Assembly: GCF_003814555.1 (NCBI RefSeq)
Contig: NZ_RKQN01000001.1
Location: 702,546 to 766,545 of the forward strand
DNA length: 64,000 bases
Direction: 5' to 3'
DNA from: Vulcaniibacterium tengchongense
GTDB lineage: Bacteria > Pseudomonadota > Gammaproteobacteria > Xanthomonadales > Xanthomonadaceae
The translations under genes and the position numbers were made by a program. The notes beneath the pieces are model-generated. The model was given only the letters and a program-made list of their open reading frames with translations, had not been told where the DNA came from and made no database searches. Below are positions 34,130 through 46,765 of the stretch, piece after piece. Every line of letters starts with the position of its first letter. Position 1 is the stretch's first letter.

Positions 34130-35509
34130 TCAGTACGGCAGCGGTTCGGCCAGCTTGCGCCCGTGCGTGCGGATCACTTCCGCATACCACCGCGCGCTGT
34201 CCTTGGGCGTGCGCTCCTGGGTCGCGTAGTTCACGTGGATCATGCCGAAGCGCTTGGAGTAGCCCAGCGACCATTCCAGGTTGTCGAGCAGCGACCACAG
34301 CATGTAGCCGCGCACGTCCACGCCGGCCTGGATGGCGTCGTACACCGCGCCGATGTGCTTGCGCAGGTAGTCGATGCGCAGCGGGTCGCGCACGCGGCGC
34401 GCGCCGGTACGCGGGTCGACGTCGGCGGTGGGCGGGTCGAAGAAGGCCGCGCCGTTCTCGGTGATGTACACCGGCAGGTCGCCGTAGGTGCGCTTGAACC
34501 ACAGCAGCAGGTCGGCCAGGCCCTGCGGGAACACCTCCCAGCCGGTCTCGGTGTAGGTGCCCAGCGGCTGCTTCACCATCGCGGCGTTGAGCGGGTAGCT
34601 CTCGGCGGCGCGGGTGACGTTGCGGGTGTAGTAGTTGATGCCGACGAAGTCGAGCTTCTGCTTGATGAGCTCGAAGTCCTCCGCCGGCCAATCCGGCCAG
34701 GCCTCGCCGAAGATCTCCTTCAGCTCGGGCGGATAGTGGCCGAGCAGGGCGGGGTGCAGGTACTGCTCGTTCATGTAGGCGTGCGCGCGGCGGGTGGCGG
34801 CCTGGTCCTCGGCCGAGTCGCTGGCCGGGTACTTGGGCTCGATGTTCACCACCAGGCCGATCTCGTGCTTGCCCAGCTCGCGGTACGCCTTCACCGCCGC
34901 GCCGTGCGCGCGCATCAGGTTGTGCGAGGCGATCGGCGCCTCGAACCTGCTGCGGTGGCCGGGGGCCAGCGCGCCGTGCAGGTAGCCGCCGTCGGTGACC
35001 ACCCACGGTTCGTTGAGCGTGACCCACTTCTTCACCCGGCCGTCGAGCGCGCGGTACATCACGCCGGCGTACTCGGCGAACCAATCGGCGATGTCGCGGT
35101 TGAGCCAGCCGCCGCGGTCGTCCAGCGCCGCCGGCAGGTCCCAGTGGTAGAGCGTGAGCAGCGGTTCGATGCCGTTCTCGAGCAGCGCGTCGACCAGGCG
35201 CGAGTAGAAGTCCACGCCCTTGGGGTTCACCCGGCCGGTGCCCTCCGGCAGGATGCGCGACCAGGACACGCTGAAGCGGTAGGCGGTCAGGCCCAGCTCG
35301 CGCATCAGCTTCACGTCCTCGCGCCAGCGGTTGTAGTGGTCGCAGGCCACGTCGCCGGTGTCGCCGTTGAGCATCATTCCCGGGGTGTGGGCGAAACGGG
35401 TCCAGATGCTGGGGCCGGCGCCGTCGGCCAGCGGCGAGCCTTCGATCTGGTGCGCGGCGGTGGCGGCGCCCCACAGGAAACCTTCGGGAAAGACGGGTGT
35501 TTGACTCAT
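34130..35509 (-). CDS. GH1 beta-glucosidase
   Basis: This is a cytoplasmic family 1 beta-glucosidase of 459 aa with no signal peptide. The acid/base is E167 in TLNEPW and the nucleophile E351 in YITENG. The N terminus FPEGFLWGAATAAHQIEG and the C-terminal WSLLDNLEWSLGYSKRFG aglycone/glycone loops are canonical. It would release glucose from an imported beta-linked oligosaccharide, feeding glk. It is divergent from the ABC ATPase gene with a LacI-type operator in the 136-base spacer. Confidence 0.96.
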   Translation of the reverse strand: MSQTPVFPEGFLWGAATAAHQIEGSPLADGAGPSIWTRFAHTPGMMLNGDTGDVACDHYNRWREDVKLMRELGLTAYRFSVSWSRILPEGTGRVNPKGVDFYSRLVDALLENGIEPLLTLYHWDLPAALDDRGGWLNRDIADWFAEYAGVMYRALDGRVKKWVTLNEPWVVTDGGYLHGALAPGHRSRFEAPIASHNLMRAHGAAVKAYRELGKHEIGLVVNIEPKYPASDSAEDQAATRRAHAYMNEQYLHPALLGHYPPELKEIFGEAWPDWPAEDFELIKQKLDFVGINYYTRNVTRAAESYPLNAAMVKQPLGTYTETGWEVFPQGLADLLLWFKRTYGDLPVYITENGAAFFDPPTADVDPRTGARRVRDPLRIDYLRKHIGAVYDAIQAGVDVRGYMLWSLLDNLEWSLGYSKRFGMIHVNYATQERTPKDSARWYAEVIRTHGRKLAEPLPY

Positions 35510-35565
35510 CGCGGACGTGGCCTCCGGGTGCCAGGCGTAAGGTTGGAAAGGGTGAAGGATAGGAA

Positions 35566-35579
35566 TGTAAACGGTTACA
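35566..35579. promoter_or_regulatory. LacI-type operator between beta-glucosidase and ABC ATPase genes
   Basis: TGTAAACGGTTACA is a near-perfect palindrome matching the site at 15176-15189 at 13 of 14 positions. It is placed 56 bases from the beta-glucosidase start and 66 from the ATPase start, so one site can control both divergent genes. Confidence 0.75.
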
Positions 35580-35645
35580 TGGCAGGATAGCCCAGCGCGG
35601 CGAGGATTGGGAGCCTCGCCGTCCCATTCCCTCTAGAACGAACGC

Positions 35646-36746
35646 ATGGCCAAAGTCACGCTGGATCGTCTGCGCAAGGTGTACCCCAACGGCTTCGTCG
35701 GCGTGGACGACGCCAGCTTCGAGGTCGCGGACGGCGAGCTGCTGGTGCTGGTCGGGCCGTCGGGCTGCGGCAAGTCGACCCTGCTGCGGATGATCGCGGG
35801 GCTGGAGACGATCAGCGGCGGCGAGCTGCGCATCGGCGAGCGCGTGGTCAACGACGTGCCGCCGAAGGACCGCGACATCGCCATGGTGTTCCAGAGCTAC
35901 GCGCTGTACCCGCACATGACCGTGGCCGAGAACCTCGGCTTCGGCCTGAAGCTGCGCGGCGCCGGCCGGGACGAGATCGCGCGCCGGGTGCGCGAGGCCG
36001 CGGCGATGCTGGAACTGGAAGCGCTGCTGGAGCGCAAGCCGGCCGCGCTGTCCGGCGGGCAGCGCCAGCGCGTCGCCCTCGGCCGCGCGCTGGTGCGGCA
36101 GCCGCAGGTGTTCCTGCTCGACGAGCCGCTGTCCAACCTCGACGCCAAGCTGCGCGCCGGGATGCGGGTGGAGATCGCCAAGCTGCACCGGCGCCTGGGC
36201 GCGACCATGATCTACGTCACCCACGACCAGATCGAGGCGATGACGCTGGGCCAGCGCATCGTCGTGCTCCGGGACGGCAGGATCCAGCAGATCGACACGC
36301 CGATGGCGCTGTACGACCGCCCGGCCAACCTGTTCGTCGCCACCTTCGTCGGCAGCCCGAAGATGAACCTGCTGCGCGGCGAGGTGGTCGAGCGCGAGGG
36401 CGGGCTGCGGCTGCGCATCCGCGACGGGATCGAACTGCCGCTGCGCCTGGAGGGCGCGCTGGCGGAGGCGGTGCGCGGCTATCTCGGCCGGCCGCTGGTG
36501 GTCGGCCTGCGCCCGGAGGACCTGCACTTGCACGGCGAGGCCGGCGGCCGCGGCCTGCCCGCGCAGGTCGAACTGGTCGAGTCGGTCGGCAACGAGGCGT
36601 TCGTCAACCTCGACTGCGGCGGCTGCGACCTGGTGCTGCGGACCGCGCCGCGCGGCCTGCCGCGCGCGGGCGACGCCGTCCAGCTGGGCTACGACGCCGC
36701 GCGGATGCACTACTTCGACCCGGACAGCGAGCGCCGGCTGGGCTGA
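35646..36746 (+). CDS. ugpC: Sugar ABC transporter ATP-binding protein (UgpC/MsmK/MalK type)
   Basis: This is the ATPase for CUT1 sugar importers, 366 aa. It has Walker A GPSGCGKST (37-45), signature LSGGQRQRVALGRAL, Walker B VFLLDEPLSNLDAK, the switch histidine in YVTHDQIEAMT, and a C-terminal OB/TOBE domain (about 240-366) typical of MalK-like subunits. It supplies the ATPase missing from the permease operon at 22-24 kb and shares an operator type with it. Confidence 0.95.
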   Translation: MAKVTLDRLRKVYPNGFVGVDDASFEVADGELLVLVGPSGCGKSTLLRMIAGLETISGGELRIGERVVNDVPPKDRDIAMVFQSYALYPHMTVAENLGFGLKLRGAGRDEIARRVREAAAMLELEALLERKPAALSGGQRQRVALGRALVRQPQVFLLDEPLSNLDAKLRAGMRVEIAKLHRRLGATMIYVTHDQIEAMTLGQRIVVLRDGRIQQIDTPMALYDRPANLFVATFVGSPKMNLLRGEVVEREGGLRLRIRDGIELPLRLEGALAEAVRGYLGRPLVVGLRPEDLHLHGEAGGRGLPAQVELVESVGNEAFVNLDCGGCDLVLRTAPRGLPRAGDAVQLGYDAARMHYFDPDSERRLG

Positions 36747-36893
36747 GCGGCGCGGACGGCGGCCGGCAGGCGGGCGGCGCGGCGGCGGCGACCGGCGCGC
36801 CCGGGCCACGGCGGCCCGCGGCGGCGGGCCGCCCCACGTTGCGTCGTCGAAGAAGGCAGGCCCCGCAGGGGCGGGGCGCTTGCCGCTTGCCGC

Positions 36894-36899
36894 TATACT
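36894..36899 (+). promoter_or_regulatory. Probable -10 element of smc
   Basis: TATACT lies 124 bases upstream of the smc ATG, just after a small hairpin (GCCCCGC/GCGGGGC, 36860-36877). The -35 is weak. Confidence 0.45.
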
Positions 36900-37023
36900 C
36901 CCGAGGCAATGCGCCGGACACGGCGCATGTCTTTCAAACGAATCAATCGTTTGCGAGGCGAACCTCACCTTTTTCGGTATTCACGGCCGCGTCACGCCGG
37001 CGCGCCAGAGGCCCTTCCGCCGC

Positions 37024-40000
37024 ATGCGTCTGTCCACGATCAAGCTGTCCGGCTTCAAGTCCTTCGTCGACCCGACCACGCTGCACCTGCCGACCAACAT
37101 GACCGGCATCGTCGGTCCGAACGGCTGCGGCAAGTCGAACATCATCGACGCGGTGCGCTGGGTGATGGGCGAGAGCTCGGCCAGCCGCCTGCGCGGCGAC
37201 TCGCTGACCGACGTGATCTTCGCCGGCTCCTCCGCGCGCAAGCCGGTGTCGCAGGCCACGGTCGAGCTGATCTTCGACAACGCCGACCACGCCATCAGCG
37301 GCGAGTTCGCCGCGTTCAACGAGATCTCGGTCAAGCGCACGGTCGGCCGCGACGGCACCAGCCAGTACTACCTCAACGGCACCAAGTGCCGGCGCCGCGA
37401 CATCACCGACCTGTTCCTCGGCACCGGCCTGGGGCCGCGCAGCTACTCGATCATCGAGCAGGGCATGATCAGCCAGGTGGTGGAGGCCAAGCCCGAGGAG
37501 CTGCGCGTGTACCTGGAGGAGGCCGCCGGCATCTCCAAGTACAAGGAGCGGCGCCGCGAGACCGAGACCCGCATCCGCCACACCCGCGAGAACCTCGACC
37601 GCCTGAACGACCTGCGCGAGGAGGTCGGCAAGCAGCTCGAGCACCTCAAGCGCCAAGCGCGCCAGGCCGAGCAGTACCAGGCGATCCAGGCCGAGCGCAA
37701 GGTCAAGGACGCGGAGTGGAAGGCGCTGGAGTACCGCGCCCTCGAACGGAAGCTGCAGGCCCAGCGCGAGAAGCTGGGCCAGCAGGAGACCCGCCTGCAG
37801 CAGCTGATCGCCGAGCAGCGCGAGGCCGAGCGCGAGATCGAGCTCGGCCGCGTGCGCCGCGAGGAGGCCGCCGAGGCGCTGAACAAGGCGCAGGCCGCCA
37901 GCTACGAGGTCAGCGGCGCGCTGGCGCGGATCGAACAGCAGATCCAGCACCAGCGCGAGCTCGCGCAACGCCTGCAGAAGGCGCGCGACGAGGCGCTGGC
38001 GGCGCTGACCGAACTGGGCGAGCACATCGGCAGCGACCAGGCGCGCCTGGAGGAACTGCGCGCCGCCGTCGCCGAGGCCGAGCCGCGCCTGGAGCAGCTG
38101 CGCGAGGAGGACGCCGCGCGCCAGGAGGCCCTGCGCGAGGCCGAGCAGCGGCTGAGCGAATGGCAGCCGCGCTGGGAAGAGCACAGCCGCGCCCAGGCCG
38201 AGGCCGCGCGCGCGGCGGAGGTCGAGCGCACCCGCATCGAACACCTCGACCGCCAGGTGCTCGACGCCGACCGCCGCCGCGAGGCGCTCGCCGCCGAGCG
38301 CGCCGGCCTCGACCTGGGCGCATTGAGCGAGGCCTACGCCGCGCTCGCCGAGCAGCACGAGACCCAGAAGCTGTCGATCGACACCCTCGGCGAGGAGCTG
38401 GAGCGCCGCAAGGGCGCGCTCGGCGAATTGCAGGAGCAGCAGCGCGCCACCCAGGCCGAGCTGGCCGAGGTGCGCAAGCAGGCCCAGGCCGCGCGCGGCC
38501 GGCTGTCGTCGCTGGAGACCCTGCAGCACGCCGCGCTCGGCCAGGAGCAGGGCGCCGCGCTGGCCTGGCTGCGGGCGCGCGGGCTCGATTCGGCCGCGCG
38601 CGTCGGCGAACGGCTGGAGGTCGAGCCCGGCTGGGAGAACGCGGTCGAGAGCGCGCTCGGCCACATGATCGAAGGCGTGCTGGTCGAGGCCCCGGAGACC
38701 CTGGTGGATGCGCTCGCCGAACTCGGCGAAGGGCGGCTGGCCCTGGTCGACCCCCACCACGATGCGGCCGCGTTCGCGCCGACCTCGCTGGCCTCCAGGG
38801 TGCGCGGGCCGGTCGCGATCCGCCGCCTGCTCGCGCGCCTGCACGCCGCCGACGACCTGAACGCCGCGCGCGCGCTGCTGCCGGCGCTGGGCGAGGGCGA
38901 GACGGTGGTGACCCGCGACGGCCAGCGCCTCGGCGCCGGCTGGGTGCAGGCGGTGCGTTCCGGCGCCGCGACCCAGGGCGCGCTGCTGCGCGAGCGCGAG
39001 ATCCAGGCGCTGCGCGGCGACATCGAAGCGCTGCAGGCACGCGAGCGCGAGCTCGAGGCGGCCCTGGTGCAGCTGCGCGACCGCCTGCTGGTCGCCGAGC
39101 AGCAGCGCGAGGACGCGCAGCGCACGCTGTACATGGCCCACCGCAGCGTGTCCGAGCTGGCCGGCCAGCTGCAGAGCCAGCAAGGGCGGCTGGATTCGGC
39201 GCGCGGCCGGATCGAGAAGATCGACGCCGAGCTCGAACAGCTCGCCGCCACCCTTGAGCACGCGCGCGAGCAGGCGCGCGAGGCGCGGATGCGCCAGGAA
39301 GAGGCGGTGCAGCGCATGACCGAGCTGGAGGACGCGCGCCTGCGGCTCGAGGCCGAGCGGCGCAGCCTCGGCGAGGCGCGCGACCAGGCCCGCAACCTCG
39401 CGCGCGAATCGCGCGACGCCGCGCACGCGCTGGCGCTGACCCTGGAATCGCAGCGCACCCAGATCGCCGCGCTGGCGCAGGCGCTGGAGCGCATGGGCGG
39501 CCAGCGCGGCCAGCTCGACGCGCGCCTGGGCGAGATCTCGGCCCAGCTCGCCGACGGCGACGCGCCGGTGCAGACCCTGGAGCAGCAGCGCCAGGTGGCG
39601 CTGGAGCAGCGCATTGTGGTCGAGCAGGACCTGGCCGCGGCGCGCAGCGCGCTCGACGGCATCGACCAGGACCTGCGCCGCTACGAGCAGATCCGCCACC
39701 AGCGCGACGAGCAGGCGATCCAGCAGCGCGAGGCGATCGGCCAGCGCCGGCTCGAGCAGCAGGCGCTGCTGCTGAAGGCCGAGCAGCTGGAGGCGGCGAT
39801 CGCCGAGGCCGGCTTCGTCCTGCAGGACCTGGTCAACACGCTCAGCGACGAGATGGACCCGAAGGACTGGGAGCGCGCCGTCGCCGAGCTCGACGCCAAG
39901 CTGCGCCGGCTGGAGCCGGTGAACCTGGCGGCGATCCAGGAGCACGCCGAGGCCGCGCAGCGCAAGGAGTACCTGGACGCCCAGCACGCCGACCTGACCA

Positions 40001-40527
40001 CCGCGCTGGAAACGCTGGAAGACGCGATCCGCAAGATCGACCGCGAGACCCGCGGCCGCTTCAAGGACACCTTCGACCGCGTCAACAGCGGCATCCAGGA
40101 GCTGTATCCGCGCCTGTTCGGCGGCGGCCACGCGTATCTGGAACTCACCGGCGAGGACCTGCTCGACACCGGCGTATCGATCATGGCGCGCCCGCCCGGC
40201 AAGCGCGTGTCCAACATCTCGCTGCTGTCCGGCGGCGAGAAGGCGATGACCGCGGTGGCGCTGGTGTTCGCGATCTTCCGCCTCAACCCGGCGCCGTTCT
40301 GCCTGCTCGACGAGGTGGACGCGCCGCTGGACGAGGCCAACGTCGGCCGCCTGGCGCAGATGGTGAGCGAGATGAGCGAGCAGGTGCAGTTCCTGTTCGT
40401 CACCCACAACAAGGCGACGATGGAGGCCGCGCACCAGCTGCTCGGCGTGACCATGCGCGAGCCCGGCGTCAGCCGCCTCGTGTCGGTCGACCTGGCCGAG
40501 GCCACGCGCCTGGCCGGCGTGGCCTGA
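37024..40527 (+). CDS. smc: Chromosome segregation ATPase Smc
   Basis: Smc organises and segregates the chromosome with ScpA and ScpB. The 1167-aa protein has the N-terminal head with Walker A GPNGCGKSN (31-39). Two long Glu/Arg/Ala/Gln coiled coils flank a hinge (about residues 515-660, including EVEPGWENAVESALGHMIEGVLV). The C-terminal head carries the signature LLSGGEKAMTAVAL and Walker B CLLDEVDAPLDEAN. The start at MRLSTIKLSGFKSF is the universal Smc N terminus. It is followed by zipA and ligA. The partner genes scpA-scpB are 23 kb away on the other strand. Confidence 0.97.
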   Translation: MRLSTIKLSGFKSFVDPTTLHLPTNMTGIVGPNGCGKSNIIDAVRWVMGESSASRLRGDSLTDVIFAGSSARKPVSQATVELIFDNADHAISGEFAAFNEISVKRTVGRDGTSQYYLNGTKCRRRDITDLFLGTGLGPRSYSIIEQGMISQVVEAKPEELRVYLEEAAGISKYKERRRETETRIRHTRENLDRLNDLREEVGKQLEHLKRQARQAEQYQAIQAERKVKDAEWKALEYRALERKLQAQREKLGQQETRLQQLIAEQREAEREIELGRVRREEAAEALNKAQAASYEVSGALARIEQQIQHQRELAQRLQKARDEALAALTELGEHIGSDQARLEELRAAVAEAEPRLEQLREEDAARQEALREAEQRLSEWQPRWEEHSRAQAEAARAAEVERTRIEHLDRQVLDADRRREALAAERAGLDLGALSEAYAALAEQHETQKLSIDTLGEELERRKGALGELQEQQRATQAELAEVRKQAQAARGRLSSLETLQHAALGQEQGAALAWLRARGLDSAARVGERLEVEPGWENAVESALGHMIEGVLVEAPETLVDALAELGEGRLALVDPHHDAAAFAPTSLASRVRGPVAIRRLLARLHAADDLNAARALLPALGEGETVVTRDGQRLGAGWVQAVRSGAATQGALLREREIQALRGDIEALQARERELEAALVQLRDRLLVAEQQREDAQRTLYMAHRSVSELAGQLQSQQGRLDSARGRIEKIDAELEQLAATLEHAREQAREARMRQEEAVQRMTELEDARLRLEAERRSLGEARDQARNLARESRDAAHALALTLESQRTQIAALAQALERMGGQRGQLDARLGEISAQLADGDAPVQTLEQQRQVALEQRIVVEQDLAAARSALDGIDQDLRRYEQIRHQRDEQAIQQREAIGQRRLEQQALLLKAEQLEAAIAEAGFVLQDLVNTLSDEMDPKDWERAVAELDAKLRRLEPVNLAAIQEHAEAAQRKEYLDAQHADLTTALETLEDAIRKIDRETRGRFKDTFDRVNSGIQELYPRLFGGGHAYLELTGEDLLDTGVSIMARPPGKRVSNISLLSGGEKAMTAVALVFAIFRLNPAPFCLLDEVDAPLDEANVGRLAQMVSEMSEQVQFLFVTHNKATMEAAHQLLGVTMREPGVSRLVSVDLAEATRLAGVA

Positions 40528-40706
40528 TCGCCGGTACCGGAAGGCGCGGGCGCCGCGTTTCGGGCCCGCGCTTGTTCGTCCCCGCACCCGCTGCGCCGTA
40601 AGATGCGCGGCAGAGCCACCGCGCGGGAGTGCGGGCCCGGGACGGATCGGACTCCGCTTCGATCGCGCTTCCCCGGCTTCGCCTTCCCGTCCCACGGAGA
40701 GTAACG

Positions 40707-41444
40707 ATGTCCGACGTCACCCTGCTGCGGATCGGAATCCTGATCGCCGGCCTGGTCCTGCTGGCCGCGATCGTGTTCTTCGGCCGCCCGCGCAAGCCCG
40801 GCCAGGGCACGCGCGTGGCGCGCGAGAGCCCGGCCGAGGCCGGGCGGCGCGAGCCGACCCTGGGCGAGATGATCGAGCAGGAGGCCGCCGCGGCAGGCGA
40901 CGGCGAGACCGCGCAGGCCGAGCTGGACCTGTTCGACCGCGGCGGCGAGGCCGGCGGCGCGGGCAGCGAGCTGGGCAAGCGCACCAGCGACGAGTTCGAC
41001 AAGATCGTCACCGTGTACCTGGCCGCGCGCGCCGGGCAGAAGCTGCACGGGCCGGACATCGTCGTGGCCGCGGAGAAGGCCGGGCTGGTCTACGGCCACA
41101 TGGGCGTGTTCCACCGCCTGGTCGAGAACCACCCCGAACGCGGGCCGGTGTTCAGCGTGGCCAACATCATGAAGCCGGGCAGCTTCGACATGGCGCGGAT
41201 CCAGGAACTGGAAACGCCGGCGATCGCGTTCTTCCTGACCCTGCCGGCGCCGGTCGGCGCGCTCGACGCCTGGGAGACCATGCTGCCGACCGTGCAGCGC
41301 ATGGCCGAGCTGCTCGACGGCGTGGTCCTGGACGAGCAGCGCAACGCCCTCGGCCGGCAGCGGATCGCCCACATCCGCGACGAGCTGCGCGCCTACGACC
41401 GCCAGCGCGAGGCCCCGCCGCTGACCAAGCCGGCGCGGTGGTAA
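40707..41444 (+). CDS. zipA: Cell division protein ZipA
   Basis: ZipA tethers FtsZ to the inner membrane. The 245-aa product has one N-terminal transmembrane helix (about residues 6-25, LLRIGILIAGLVLLAAIVFF), a charged linker and a C-terminal FtsZ-binding domain (about 95-230: KIVTVYLAARAGQKLHGPDIVVAAEKAGLVYG and FSVANIMKPGSFD). The linker is short compared with E. coli ZipA (328 aa). The start is backed by the Shine-Dalgarno CGGAGAG. The smc-zipA-ligA order is common in Xanthomonadaceae. Confidence 0.94.
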   Translation: MSDVTLLRIGILIAGLVLLAAIVFFGRPRKPGQGTRVARESPAEAGRREPTLGEMIEQEAAAAGDGETAQAELDLFDRGGEAGGAGSELGKRTSDEFDKIVTVYLAARAGQKLHGPDIVVAAEKAGLVYGHMGVFHRLVENHPERGPVFSVANIMKPGSFDMARIQELETPAIAFFLTLPAPVGALDAWETMLPTVQRMAELLDGVVLDEQRNALGRQRIAHIRDELRAYDRQREAPPLTKPARW

Positions 41445-41449
41445 GGGAT

Positions 41450-44919
<3,470 letters not shown>

Positions 44920-44950
44920 CCCGGGCTGGGCCGCGCCCAACGGGCCGCGC

Positions 44951-44972
44951 GCCCGGCGGCCGGCCGCCGGGC
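44951..44972. terminator. Perfect 22-bp palindrome after epmA
   Basis: GCCCGGCGGC/CGGCCGCCGGGC forms a strong GC stem 31 bases after the epmA stop. No T-tract follows, so it may end transcription only with Rho or act as an mRNA 3' stabiliser. Confidence 0.4.
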
Positions 44973-45071
44973 GGCAACCCGTGAACGCTTCAGCGGATCG
45001 TGAGCGGCGCCTTGATCCGCAATCGTCCCGAAAAGGCTAGAGTGGCGGCGGAGGAGAGGGAAAACGAGGCG

Positions 45072-45830
45072 ATGGGCAGTTACGCGTCGATCCATGCGGC
45101 GATCGCGGTCCTGGCCGCCCTGCTGGCGCAGCCGGCGCGGGCGGACGAGCGCTTCTACGGCGACAAGGTCCTGCGCTGCGAATCCAAGGACCGGCAGCCG
45201 CGCCTGTGCGCGGCCGACGTGCGCGGCGGGGTGCGGCTGTTGCGCACGCTGTCCCGCACCGAATGCGTCGAAGGCAAGAGCTGGGGCGTGCACGATTCCG
45301 GCGTCTGGGTGAACGCCGGCTGCCGGGCCGAGTTCGTGGTCGGCTACGGCGGCAGCGTCGGCGCCGCCACCGGCGCGCGGGTCCTGCGCTGCGAGTCGCG
45401 CGGCAGCCGCTGGCAGCACTGCCCGGCGGACGTCAGCGGCGGGATCGAGCTGGTCCGCCAGCTGTCGAAGAACGCCTGCATCCGCGGCCAGAGCTGGGGC
45501 GCGGACACGCGCGGCGTCTGGGTGTCCGGCGGCTGCCGCGCCGAGTTCCGGATGATGGCGGCGTTGCCGCCGCCCGGCACCCGGGCGCGCATCGTGCGCT
45601 GCGATTCGGTCGGCAAGCTGCCGCGCCACTGCCCGGTGGACGTGTCCGGCGAGGTGCGGCTGTTCCGGCAGCATTCCCGGGCGGCCTGCGTGCAAGGGCG
45701 CAGCTGGGGCTACGACCGCGACGGCATCTGGGTCGAGGACGGCTGCCGCGCCGAGTTCGAGGTGCGCGGGCCGGTCCCGCCGCTGGCTGAACCGCGATCG
45801 GCGGCCGGGGCCGAAGTCGGCCGGGGTTAA
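45072..45830 (+). CDS. Secreted DUF3011 protein (three repeats), copy A
   Basis: This is a 252-aa exported protein with a signal peptide ending near ARADE (about residue 25), followed by three DUF3011 repeats of about 55-60 aa. Each has four cysteines in the pattern RCxS..xCxxD..CxxGxSWG..GCRAEF, twelve in all, suggesting two disulfides per repeat. The function of DUF3011 is unknown. The ATG at 45072 precedes the signal peptide; a GAGGAGAGG stretch lies at 45051-45059. It is followed 46 bases later by a paralogue. Confidence 0.85.
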   Translation: MGSYASIHAAIAVLAALLAQPARADERFYGDKVLRCESKDRQPRLCAADVRGGVRLLRTLSRTECVEGKSWGVHDSGVWVNAGCRAEFVVGYGGSVGAATGARVLRCESRGSRWQHCPADVSGGIELVRQLSKNACIRGQSWGADTRGVWVSGGCRAEFRMMAALPPPGTRARIVRCDSVGKLPRHCPVDVSGEVRLFRQHSRAACVQGRSWGYDRDGIWVEDGCRAEFEVRGPVPPLAEPRSAAGAEVGRG

Positions 45831-45876
45831 GCCGCGGCGGCCGAGAGTGCGTCCGTCGTCGAACGGAACTCCGCGC

Positions 45877-46626
45877 ATGCACGCACCGCTCGTTTCCGGC
45901 CTGGCCCTGTCCGCGCTGCTGCTCGCCGCGCCGGCCTCGGCGCAGTACCCGGGCGGGCGCGCCGACGTCGTGCGCTGCGATTCCAACGACGGCCGCTACC
46001 GCGAATGCGCGGCCGACACCCGCCTGGGCGTGCGCCTGTTGCGCCAGTACTCCAAGGCCTCCTGCATCGAGGGCCGCAGCTGGGGCGTGCGCCGCGGCGC
46101 GGTCTGGGTCGACGACGGGTGCCGCGCCGAATTCCAGCTCGGCCGCGGCTGGGGCGGAGGCGGGCCCGACAGCGGCTACGGCGGCGACGTCGGCCGGACC
46201 GTGCGCTGCGATTCCAACGACGGCCGCTACCGGCAATGCCCGATCGGCCGCGGCCGCGCGGTCCTGGTGCGGCAGCATTCCAGGTCGCCGTGCATCGAGG
46301 GGCGCAGTTGGGGCCAGCGCGGCGGCGACGTCTGGGTGTCGAACGGCTGCCGCGCCGAATTCGCCAGCCGCGGCGGCTGGGGCGGCTATCCGGGCCACGG
46401 CGGGCGGCCCGACGGCGATTGGCGCCCCGGCTGGGGCGAGCCGCGGACCCTGTACTGCGGTTCCGACGATCGCCGCCATCGCCGTTGCGACGTCGGCATA
46501 CGCCGCGATGCGCGCCTGATCCGGCAGATGTCGAAATCGCCGTGCGTCGAAGGCCGCAGCTGGGGCTGGGACCGCGCCGGCCTCTGGGTCGACGAGGGCT
46601 GCCGCGGCGAGTTCGAGGTGTATTGA
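45877..46626 (+). CDS. Secreted DUF3011 protein (three repeats), copy B
   Basis: This is a 249-aa paralogue of the preceding protein. It has a signal peptide (PASAQ near residue 22) and three DUF3011 repeats, each with four cysteines and a CxEGRSWG core, separated by Gly-rich linkers (GRGWGGGGPDSGYGG, GGWGGYPGHGG) that copy A lacks. The first two repeats begin with an identical VRCDSNDGRYR, indicating recent internal duplication. The third has GCRGEFEVY in place of GCRAEF. Function is unknown; co-transcription with copy A is likely. Confidence 0.85.
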   Translation: MHAPLVSGLALSALLLAAPASAQYPGGRADVVRCDSNDGRYRECAADTRLGVRLLRQYSKASCIEGRSWGVRRGAVWVDDGCRAEFQLGRGWGGGGPDSGYGGDVGRTVRCDSNDGRYRQCPIGRGRAVLVRQHSRSPCIEGRSWGQRGGDVWVSNGCRAEFASRGGWGGYPGHGGRPDGDWRPGWGEPRTLYCGSDDRRHRRCDVGIRRDARLIRQMSKSPCVEGRSWGWDRAGLWVDEGCRGEFEVY

Positions 46627-46642
46627 GGCCCTGGGCGGCCTG

Positions 46643-46660
46643 CTCCCGCTTGCGGGGGAG
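46643..46660. repeat. Short palindromic repeat
   Basis: CTCCCGCTTGCGGGGGAG forms a short stem 16 bases after the DUF3011 copy B stop. It belongs to the CTCCCGC..GCGGGAG family of this window. Confidence 0.5.
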
Positions 46661-46753
46661 GGAAAGGCGCGCAGCGGCCGGGTCGAGACGCTGCGCGGCG
46701 CTTTCCTGCCGGAGCGGGCGCACCCGCGACGACGGGCCTCGCGCGCGACCGGC

Positions 46754-46759
46754 TAAACT
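46754..46759 (+). promoter_or_regulatory. -10 element immediately before mtnA (leaderless transcript)
   Basis: TAAACT ends six bases before the mtnA ATG, so a normal start site would fall at or within a base or two of the initiation codon. No Shine-Dalgarno is present. The -35 region is weak. Confidence 0.5.
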
Positions 46760-46765
46760 GCCGCG

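Noticed and set aside
36943-40695. 1250-codon open frame antisense to smc
   Set aside because: It is composed of Leu/Ala/Val/Gln/Arg expected from the reverse complement of a coiled-coil gene in high-GC DNA. The plus strand encodes an unmistakable Smc.
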